From positions 1 to 10,930 of the forward strand of contig ONWP01000044.1 in assembly GCA_900321595.1 (NCBI GenBank): 10,930 nt of DNA, written 5' to 3'. The stretch comes from an uncultured Eubacteriales bacterium. GTDB lineage: Bacteria; Bacillota; Clostridia; Oscillospirales; Acutalibacteraceae. Below the pieces are notes generated by a model, which did not search any database, had not been told where the DNA came from, and was given only the letters and a program-made list of their open reading frames with translations. Shown here in pieces: positions 1-6,153 of this stretch. A program made the position numbers and the translations under genes. Within the stretch, counting starts at the first letter, position 1; every line of letters starts with the position of its first letter.

Positions 1-1
1 C

Positions 2-661
2 GTCATGCAGATCGGGTGCGACCCGAAGGCCGACTCCACGCTGAATCTGCGGCGGGGACAGGCGGTCGAGACGCTGCTGGAGCTGTTTCGCAGGGACGGC
101 GCGCAGGCCGACGCGAACGAGGCGCTCGTCGAGGGGTTTGCCGGCGTGATCTGCGCGGAAGCCGGCGGGCCGGTGCCCGGCGTGGGCTGCGCGGGGCGCG
201 GCATCATCACGGCATTGGAAATGCTGGACAAATGTAAAATTTATGATCAATATCAGCCGGACGTCGTCTTCTTCGACGTGCCCGGCGACGTGGTTTGCGG
301 CGGCTTTTCCATGCCGATGCGCTACGCCGACCGGGTGTTCGTGATGACCTCCGGAGAGAATATGGCGCTTTACGCGGCGAAAAACATCGCCGAGGCGCTT
401 GCGCGGTTCCGGGACCGGGGCTACGCGCGTCTGGGCGGGCTGATCCTGAACCGGCGCGGCGGCCGCCGGGAGAATGAGAAGACGGAGGCGCTCGCGCTGG
501 AGTTGAACACAGTGATCGCCGGCGCGATCGACCGGGACGAGCTGATCCTGGACGCGGACGACGAACGCCTGACCGTGCTGGAGGCGTTCCCGGAGAGCGA
601 ACCGGCGCGGCAGTACCGGGCGCTGGCGCGGGCCGTGCTCGAGAGGGCGGTCTCATGCTGA
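2..661 (+). CDS. NifH-like ATP-dependent reductase of module 1 (H1), 5' end outside window
   Basis: This is a P-loop reductase of the NifH/BchL/CfbC family, which hydrolyses ATP to pass electrons from a [4Fe-4S] cluster shared by two subunits to a component-1 partner. The frame is open from the first complete codon, so the N-terminus with the Walker A loop (about 31 residues, judged against H2) lies upstream. Visible motifs, counting the Met at position 5 as residue 1: IGCDPKADST (3-12), the first cluster loop GVGCAGRG with Cys62 and Arg65, and switch II with the second ligand Cys98 in GDVVCGG. The two Cys are 36 residues apart, exactly as in H2. The switch II sequence is FDVPGD where NifH and H2 have DVLGD, an unusual Pro. 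The C-terminal half (SGENMALYAAKNI, GGLILNRR) follows NifH closely. The stop overlaps the D1 start by 7 nt. The family is certain; the substrate system is unknown. Confidence 0.93.
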   Translation, partial: VMQIGCDPKADSTLNLRRGQAVETLLELFRRDGAQADANEALVEGFAGVICAEAGGPVPGVGCAGRGIITALEMLDKCKIYDQYQPDVVFFDVPGDVVCGGFSMPMRYADRVFVMTSGENMALYAAKNIAEALARFRDRGYARLGGLILNRRGGRRENEKTEALALELNTVIAGAIDRDELILDADDERLTVLEAFPESEPARQYRALARAVLERAVSC

Positions 662-1974
662 AGCCGGTCTTTGACGCCGCCCTGACGCCGCAGAAGCGCA
701 TCGCGGACGCCGACCCCGGCGCGCTGTTTCCGTCGGGGCTTGAATACAATCCGCCGGCGCGGGGCAGCCGGAACATCGTCCATATGGCGATGAAGGTGCC
801 GGAAAGCCATCAGATCTACATCTGCGCGGCCGGGTGCCTGCGGGGCGTCGTGCTGACGGCGGCGGAGATGAACGCCATGGGGCGCATGTCCTGGGTGGCT
901 GTGCGCGAGGAGGATCTGACAAGCGCAGATCTGGAGGAAAACGTATACGCCGGGACCGCGGCGGTGGTCGAACGGCTCGACCCGAAGCCGCGCGCCGTCT
1001 TCGTGTACGTCAGCTGCGTGCACGTCTTCGCCGGGATCGACTTCGCCTGGCTGCTCGACCGGCTGCGGCGGCGGTTCCCGGGGATCGCCTTCGTGGACAG
1101 CTACATGATCCCGACCATGCGCAAGAGCGGCCTGACGCCGGAGCAGCTGACCCGGCGCGGGATGTATCAGATGCTCGAGGCGCTGCCGGTCGACGAAACG
1201 GCCGTGAATCTCATCGGCAACGACGTGCCGACGCACCGAAACAGCGAGCTGTTTTGGATTTTGGAGCGCGCGGGGCGGCGCGTCCGGGACGTGACCGAAT
1301 GCGAGACCTACGACGAATTCCTGCGAATGGGCGAGGCGGCGCTGGAGCTCGCGTACTATCCGCCTGCCGAGGAGGCCGCGCGGGCGCTGGCGTCCCGGCT
1401 GGGCAGGCGCAGTCTGTATCTGCCCTTCACCTATGAAGCGGACGAGATCGAAGCGAACGCGTCTGCGCTGTGCGAGGCGCTCGCGATGGATCCGGTCGAT
1501 CTGACGGCGTGCCGGGAGCGGGCGGAAAACGCGCTGAAGCGGGCGCGTGAGGCGCTGGACGGACGCCCGGTCGTCATCGACTATATGGCGTCGACCCGGC
1601 CGTTTTCCATGGCGAAGCTGCTGCTGGACGCGGGGATCCGCGTCACGAAGCTGTATGTTGACGGCGTGAGCGGCGAGGATCTGCCGCAGTTTGCGTACCT
1701 GAAGGAAGCGTATCCGCAGCTATTATTGTCGCCCACGCTCGACCCGGCGATGCGGTTCCGTGCTGAGAACGCGTCCGACGTCGTGGCGGTGGGACAGAAG
1801 GCGGCGTATTTCGAGAACACGCCGTATTTCGTGAATATGGTGTTCGGAAACGGCAGCTTCGGCTATGAGGCCGTCGAATACCTCGCGGACGCGCTTGTCG
1901 AGGCGGCGAATGCGCCGAAGGACGTCCGGCGGCTGATCAGCCATAAGGGAATGGGGTGTGAGAGTTGTCTGTGA
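655..1974 (+). CDS. Nitrogenase component-1-like large subunit of module 1 (D1)
   Basis: This 439-residue protein of the nitrogenase component 1 family (NifD/NifE/BchN type) is the probable catalytic or scaffold partner of H1 and K1. Candidate cluster cysteines are Cys57 and Cys61 (ICAAGC) and Cys121 in YVSCVHVFAGID, which matches the third P-cluster Cys region of NifD (SECPIGLIGDD). The first Cys of D2 (its Cys55) has no counterpart at the same spacing; Cys57 may replace it. The region equivalent to the NifD Cys275 FeMo-cofactor ligand reads AYYPPAE, and the C-terminal His442 region has no His, so a FeMo-type cofactor is not expected. The last residues carry an extra CxxC (Cys435, Cys438) at the extreme C-terminus, absent from D2. 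The ATG at 655 has a good site, GAGAGG at 641-646, 8 nt upstream. It overlaps H1 by 7 nt and K1 by 4 nt, indicating translational coupling. The family call is strong; the function is unassigned. Confidence 0.88.
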   Translation: MLKPVFDAALTPQKRIADADPGALFPSGLEYNPPARGSRNIVHMAMKVPESHQIYICAAGCLRGVVLTAAEMNAMGRMSWVAVREEDLTSADLEENVYAGTAAVVERLDPKPRAVFVYVSCVHVFAGIDFAWLLDRLRRRFPGIAFVDSYMIPTMRKSGLTPEQLTRRGMYQMLEALPVDETAVNLIGNDVPTHRNSELFWILERAGRRVRDVTECETYDEFLRMGEAALELAYYPPAEEAARALASRLGRRSLYLPFTYEADEIEANASALCEALAMDPVDLTACRERAENALKRAREALDGRPVVIDYMASTRPFSMAKLLLDAGIRVTKLYVDGVSGEDLPQFAYLKEAYPQLLLSPTLDPAMRFRAENASDVVAVGQKAAYFENTPYFVNMVFGNGSFGYEAVEYLADALVEAANAPKDVRRLISHKGMGCESCL

Positions 1975-3116
1975 AGCAGTTTTCCGTGAACGGCTCCATC
2001 TACGCCGCGGACACGGCGGGCGTCTGCTCCGCGCTCTATGAGCTGGGCGGCATGACGATCGTCCACGACGCGTCCGGGTGCAACTCCACCTATTCGACCC
2101 ACGACGAGCCCCGGTGGTACGACCGGGAGTCGATGATCTATATCTCCGCGCTGACCGAGCGCGACGCCGTGACGGGCGACGACGAAAAGCTCATCGGCGA
2201 CGTGTGCGAGGCCGCCGCGCGGCTGAAACCGAATTTCGTATGTCTGTGCGCCTCGCCGATGCCGGCGATGATCGGGACCGATATGGACTATATCGCGGCC
2301 GGGATCGAGTCCCGGACGGGGATCCCGGCCTTCGCCGTGCGCACGAACGGCATCGGAACGTATCAAAAAGGCGCGTCCGACGCGTTTCGCGCCGTTTCGC
2401 GCCGCTTCTGCGCGCGTGAAACGGAGAAAACGCCGAAGACGGTCAATCTGCTGGGGCTGACGCCGCTCGATCTGCCCGCCGGCGCGGATGAGACGCTGAA
2501 GGCGCTGCTGCGCGCGCACGGCTATACCGTACAGGCAAGCCTCGGCATGGGCGGCGCGTTTGACGACCTGCCGAAGCTTGCCGGCGCGTCCGTCAGCCTC
2601 GTTACGTCCGGTTGCGGCCTCGCCGCCGCGCGGGATCTTTATGAACGGTTCGGCGTGCCCTACGTGACCGCCTTCCCCGTGTACGGGAAATACGCGGAGC
2701 TGGTCTGCTCGCTTCTGGCGACGGCGGCGCTCACGGGCAAATGCGTCGACGCGTGTACGATGCGGCCGGGACGCGGCGTGAACGCCGTGGCGGGCGAGGG
2801 CGTGACGGGCGGCAGCCTCGCCGCAGCGCTCGCGATGGAGACGGGCGAAGGCTGGGATCTGATCGCGCCGGTCGAGGGCGATCCGTCGCCGACGCTGCCC
2901 TTTGACCTGCGGCCGCTGACGGACGACGAGACGCGTCTGGCGATGGGCCGGTACGAGCGGGTCGTCGCGGATCCGCTTTACGCGCCGATCTGTCCGCCGC
3001 GGACGAAGCTGATCGAGCTGCCGCACGTCGCGTATTCCGGCCGGTGCTTCCTGCGCCGCGCGCCGGACGCGCTGACGCGGGCGGGATTTGAAACGATATT
3101 GGAGAGCGTGAAATGA
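1971..3116 (+). CDS. Nitrogenase component-1-like small subunit of module 1 (K1)
   Basis: This 381-residue component-1 family protein is the likely K (beta) partner of D1. ALYELGG followed by HDASGC and DEPRW (residues 21-49) aligns with the NifK segment around its second P-cluster Cys (VHGSQGC). Cys37 is the only cysteine in this region shared with K2. At the third P-cluster position it has SPMPAMIGTD with no Cys; Cys91 and Cys93 lie a few residues earlier. The GTG at 1971 is preferred over the TTG at 1965 (used by the longest reading). It gives a 4-nt GTGA overlap with the D1 stop, and residues 17-49 then fall at the same numbers as in K2, with no gap. The ribosome site is weak (GAGAG near 1960-1964), so coupling to D1 translation is likely. 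The protein runs roughly 30 residues beyond the end of K2. The family is clear by comparison with K2 and NifK; the substrate is unknown. Confidence 0.82.
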   Translation: MKQFSVNGSIYAADTAGVCSALYELGGMTIVHDASGCNSTYSTHDEPRWYDRESMIYISALTERDAVTGDDEKLIGDVCEAAARLKPNFVCLCASPMPAMIGTDMDYIAAGIESRTGIPAFAVRTNGIGTYQKGASDAFRAVSRRFCARETEKTPKTVNLLGLTPLDLPAGADETLKALLRAHGYTVQASLGMGGAFDDLPKLAGASVSLVTSGCGLAAARDLYERFGVPYVTAFPVYGKYAELVCSLLATAALTGKCVDACTMRPGRGVNAVAGEGVTGGSLAAALAMETGEGWDLIAPVEGDPSPTLPFDLRPLTDDETRLAMGRYERVVADPLYAPICPPRTKLIELPHVAYSGRCFLRRAPDALTRAGFETILESVK

Positions 3117-3868
3117 TTAAGATCGCGATTTACGGCAAGGGCGGCATCGGCAAATCCACGGTGACCTCCCATCTGGCCGCGGCCTTCGCAGCGATGGGGA
3201 AGCGCGTCGTGCAGATCGGCTGCGATCCCAAAGCGGATTCCACGATGAATCTGCTCGGGGGCAGACCCCTGACGCCGGTGATGGATCTGCTGCGCGACGG
3301 CGCGGAGCCGGAGCGTCTCGACCAGATCAGCGCGACCGGCTTCGGCGGCGTGGTCTGCATCGAGACCGGCGGCCCGACGCCGGGTCTGGGCTGCGCGGGG
3401 CGCGGTATCATCGCCACGTTTCAGCTGTTAGAGGAGCTGGATCTGTTCGGCGTCGTCAAGCCGGACGTGGTGCTGTACGACGTGCTCGGCGACGTGGTCT
3501 GCGGCGGCTTTGCCGCGCCCATCCGGGAGGGCTACGCGTCGCAGGTGCTGATCGTCACCTCCGGGGAAAAGATGGCGCTGTACGCGGCGAACAACATCAA
3601 TACGGCGGTGGAGCAGTTCGCCGGCCGGGGCTACGCGCGCGTGCGCGGCGTCGTCCTCAACCGGCGCAACGTGCCGGACGAGGAGGCCAAGGTGCGCGCG
3701 TTTGCCGAGCGCATCGGCCGTCCCGTCGTGGCGGACATCCCCCGCTCGGACGAGATCAATCTCTATGAGGAACAGGGACAGACCGCGGTGCAGGGCGATC
3801 CCGCGCTGCCGGTCAGCCGCCGGTTCTTCGCTTTGGCGGAGCTGCTGCTGCGGGAGGCGGACGCATGA
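3113..3868 (+). CDS. NifH-like ATP-dependent reductase of module 2 (H2)
   Basis: This is a complete 251-residue NifH/BchL-family iron protein. It has Walker A GKGGIGKST at residues 8-16, IGCDPKADST at 35-44, cluster ligand Cys94 in GLGCAGRG (with Arg97, the residue ADP-ribosylated in some NifH proteins), and switch II DVLGDVVCGG with the second ligand Cys130. It should work as a homodimer bridging one [4Fe-4S] cluster and donate electrons to the D2/K2 complex encoded just downstream. At about 250 residues it is shorter than typical NifH (about 275-295), missing the C-terminal extension. Its last third (EEQGQTAVQGDP) is less like NifH than the same part of H1 (DDERLTVLEAFP), so the two reductases are old paralogues and not a recent copy. 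The ATG overlaps the K1 stop (ATGA) and has GGAGAG at 3101-3106, 6 nt upstream. Family certain; partner inferred from position. Confidence 0.95.
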   Translation: MIKIAIYGKGGIGKSTVTSHLAAAFAAMGKRVVQIGCDPKADSTMNLLGGRPLTPVMDLLRDGAEPERLDQISATGFGGVVCIETGGPTPGLGCAGRGIIATFQLLEELDLFGVVKPDVVLYDVLGDVVCGGFAAPIREGYASQVLIVTSGEKMALYAANNINTAVEQFAGRGYARVRGVVLNRRNVPDEEAKVRAFAERIGRPVVADIPRSDEINLYEEQGQTAVQGDPALPVSRRFFALAELLLREADA

Positions 3869-5148
3869 GCGCGTATTCGATCCCCGCGGAGGCGCTCGCC
3901 GCGCTGGGAAAGGCGAACGTGCCGGACGCGCTGCGCAGCGACCGGCATCTGATCTACTCGTCGCCGGCGACGCTGGCGTTCAATTCCCCGGGCGCGAACG
4001 GCTTCGGCGTGAAAAGAGCCGGTCTTTGTGTGCCGGGCAGCGTGATGCTGCTGGTGAGCCCCGGCTGCTGCGGCCGCAACACGACGCTCGAGAGCGTGCG
4101 CGACGGCTACCGCGACCGGTTCTACTTCCTGCTGCAGGACAGCACCGACATCGTGACCGGACGGCATCTGAAAAAGATCACGGACGCGGTGTGCCGCATC
4201 GCCGAGACCGCGAAGCCCTCCTGCGTGATGGTCTGCATCACCTGCGTGGACGCGCTCCTGGGCACGGATATGCAGGCTGTCTGCGATGAGGCGAGTGCGA
4301 AGGCGGGTCTGCCGGTGGTGCCGTGCTATATGTACGCGCTCACGCGGGAACAGAAGCTCCCGCCCATGGCGAGCGTGCGCAGGAGCGTCTATTCCATGCT
4401 GGAAAAACAGCCCCGCAAGGGCAATGAAATGAATATTCTGGGGCATTTCGCGCCCCTTGTCGACGACTGTGAGCTGTATGAGCTGCTGAAGGGCGCCGGG
4501 ATTCGCGTGATCCGCGAGATCAGCCGGTGCGCCTCCTTCGACGAATATAAACAGATGAGCCGCGCGAACTTCAATCTGGTGCTGCATCCGGAGAGCGTCT
4601 ACGCGGCGGAGGACATGAAGAAAAACCTCGGCATTCCCTATATCCAGATGACCCGCGTCTACCGGCCGGAGAAGATCGACACGCAGTACCGTCTGCTGGC
4701 GCAGGCGCTGGGGATCGATTTCGATACGGGCGAATACCGCGCCGCGTGCGAACGCGCGGCCGGGGACTTCCGGAAGAAACGCGGTTCCCTTCGGATCGCC
4801 GTCGGCGAGTGTCTGAACGCCGATCCCTTCGAGCTGTCTCTGTTTCTGATCGGACAGGGCCACCGGGTGCCGGTCATCTTCGGCACCGTGGGGGAGGCCA
4901 ATTTCCCGTATATCAACGCGCTGGCGAAGGTCAGTCCGCAGACGCGCGTATTCTCAAATCTGTCGCCGACGATGATGACCTTCGACCCGGCGGAATACCC
5001 GGTCGAGCTGGCGCTGGGCGACGACGCCGGATACTATTACGACGACGCGCCGTGCGTGCCCTTCCGGGACGAGACGCAGCCCTTCGGCTTCGCCGGGGTC
5101 CGCCTGCTGCTCGAACGCATGGACGCCGCGCTGGAGGTGACGCGATGA
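3865..5148 (+). CDS. Nitrogenase component-1-like large subunit of module 2 (D2)
   Basis: This 427-residue nitrogenase component 1 family protein is the probable D (alpha) partner of K2 and the electron acceptor of H2. The three-cysteine pattern is clear: Cys55 (GLCVPG), Cys68/Cys69 (SPGCCGRN) and Cys127 (ITCVDALLGTD), matching the order of the three P-cluster or NB-cluster Cys of NifD/BchN. The 13-residue spacing of the first two is shorter than the 26 in NifD. The NifD Cys275 region aligns with NLVLHPES, so a His sits where the FeMo-cofactor Cys would be. The C-terminal part (PFGFAG...LLERMDAAL) aligns with the NifD HGFDGF segment but lacks His442. It is collinear with D1 through its length (CYMYALTREQKL against SYMIPTMRKSGL, for example) but has no CxxC tail. 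The start has GGGAGG at 3852-3857 and an ATGA overlap with H2. Function unassigned. Confidence 0.9.
   Translation: MSAYSIPAEALAALGKANVPDALRSDRHLIYSSPATLAFNSPGANGFGVKRAGLCVPGSVMLLVSPGCCGRNTTLESVRDGYRDRFYFLLQDSTDIVTGRHLKKITDAVCRIAETAKPSCVMVCITCVDALLGTDMQAVCDEASAKAGLPVVPCYMYALTREQKLPPMASVRRSVYSMLEKQPRKGNEMNILGHFAPLVDDCELYELLKGAGIRVIREISRCASFDEYKQMSRANFNLVLHPESVYAAEDMKKNLGIPYIQMTRVYRPEKIDTQYRLLAQALGIDFDTGEYRAACERAAGDFRKKRGSLRIAVGECLNADPFELSLFLIGQGHRVPVIFGTVGEANFPYINALAKVSPQTRVFSNLSPTMMTFDPAEYPVELALGDDAGYYYDDAPCVPFRDETQPFGFAGVRLLLERMDAALEVTR
5133..5137 (+). promoter_or_regulatory. Ribosome binding site that sets the K2 start
   Basis: GGAGG lies 7 nt before the ATG at 5145 and inside the end of D2. 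The K2 frame is open far upstream, back to 4746, but this site together with the ATGA overlap and the residue-for-residue match of the resulting N-terminus with K1 fix the start at 5145. Confidence 0.75.
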
Positions 5149-6152
5149 AGGGCTTTCTGAAGACGCTGTCTCCCTTCGCGCCGGATCAGTCCGGGGCGGT
5201 CGGGGCGCTGTACGAGCTGGGCGGCGTGATCGTCATCTGCGACGCGGGCGGCTGCGCCGGAAACATCTGCGGCTTCGACGAGCCGCGCTGGCGCACGAAA
5301 AAGAGCGCCGTCTTTTCCGCCGGTCTGCGCGACATGGACGCGGTCTTCGGCCGGGACGACCAGCTCATTGAAAAGCTCAAAAAGGCCGTTCACGGGGACG
5401 CCGCCTTCACCAGCGTCATCGGCACGCCGGTGCCCGCGGTCATCGGGACCGATCTGCGCGCCCTCGACCGGCTCAGCGAGCGCGCCACCGGGCTGCCGGG
5501 CGTCAACGTGGACACCGACGGCACCGCGCTCTACGACGAGGGGCAGCGCAAGGCGTACAAAAGGCTGTTCGACGTGTTCGCCGCGGACAAGTACCCGGTC
5601 GAAAAGGGGCGCGTGGGGCTCGTCGGCGTGACGCCGCTGGAGGTCTCGCGCCTGGACGCGGACCAAAAGGCGAAGGCTGTTTACGGCGAAAAGGCGTTCT
5701 GCGCCGGCTTCGGCAGCGGCCTCGAGGAGGTCCGGCGCATGAGCGCGAACGAATACAACGTGGCGGTGGGCCCGTCGGCGGTCGAGGCTTGCGAGCTCCT
5801 GCGGGCGCGGTTCGGCACGCCGTATCAAAAAGAGTATCCCTTCCTGCCGGACGATTTTGACGTGCCGGGAGCGAACCGGACGCTGATCGTCGCCGGGCAG
5901 TACGCGGCGGAGGCGATCCGCGCGCGCTGTACGGGCGAGACCCGGGTCGCGAGCTGGTTCCGCATGGACCGGGCGCTGACAAAGCCGGGCGACGCGCGTC
6001 TGGAGACGGAGGACGACTTTATCGCATTCGTGCGGGACTTTATGCCGGACGTGATCGTGGGAGACGCGTACCTGAAACGCGCCGTGCCGGACTTCACGGG
6101 CGCGTGGGCCGATCTGCCGCAGCTGGCCGTCAGCGGCCGCCTGATCGATTGA
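5145..6152 (+). CDS. Nitrogenase component-1-like small subunit of module 2 (K2)
   Basis: This 335-residue component-1 family protein is a paralogue of K1 and the likely K partner of D2. Residues 21-49 (ALYELGG, DAGGC, DEPRW) align with K1 at identical positions. Cys32, Cys37 and Cys42 form a CX4CX4C pattern; only Cys37 is shared with K1, and it corresponds to the NifK Cys95 (or BchB Asp36) ligand position. At the third P-cluster position it reads GTPVPAVIGTD, with no Cys, like K1. The protein ends at LPQLAVSGRLID, where K1 (LPHVAYSGRC) continues for about 30 more residues, so it lacks the last helical part and is short for the family (usually over 400). The ATGA overlap with D2 and the GGAGG site support the start. 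The stop is one base from the hypF start. The family call rests on the K1 alignment, the IGTD motif and context; no catalytic role can be read. Confidence 0.8.
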   Translation: MKGFLKTLSPFAPDQSGAVGALYELGGVIVICDAGGCAGNICGFDEPRWRTKKSAVFSAGLRDMDAVFGRDDQLIEKLKKAVHGDAAFTSVIGTPVPAVIGTDLRALDRLSERATGLPGVNVDTDGTALYDEGQRKAYKRLFDVFAADKYPVEKGRVGLVGVTPLEVSRLDADQKAKAVYGEKAFCAGFGSGLEEVRRMSANEYNVAVGPSAVEACELLRARFGTPYQKEYPFLPDDFDVPGANRTLIVAGQYAAEAIRARCTGETRVASWFRMDRALTKPGDARLETEDDFIAFVRDFMPDVIVGDAYLKRAVPDFTGAWADLPQLAVSGRLID

Positions 6153-6153
6153 T

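Noticed and set aside
225..260. Short AT-rich patch with a TGATCA palindrome inside H1
   Set aside because: It encodes KCKIYDQYQ, a variable surface loop after the cluster loop in this family; one 6-bp palindrome is expected by chance and no promoter elements are spaced around it.
2..3116. Dark-operative protochlorophyllide or chlorophyllide reductase (BchLNB/BchXYZ)
   Set aside because: Architecture is similar, but the K proteins have Cys37 instead of the BchB Asp and no other bacteriochlorophyll gene is present. Two such sets beside hyp genes would not fit.
4746..5144. N-terminal extension of K2 inside D2
   Set aside because: The extension is Arg-rich shadow sequence of D2; the ATG at 5145 has a ribosome site and an ATGA overlap and matches the K1 N-terminus.
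2..6152. True molybdenum nitrogenase (nifHDK)
   Set aside because: FeMo-cofactor ligands are missing in both D proteins, the K proteins are too short and lack P-cluster cysteines, and no nifB or nifEN is present.
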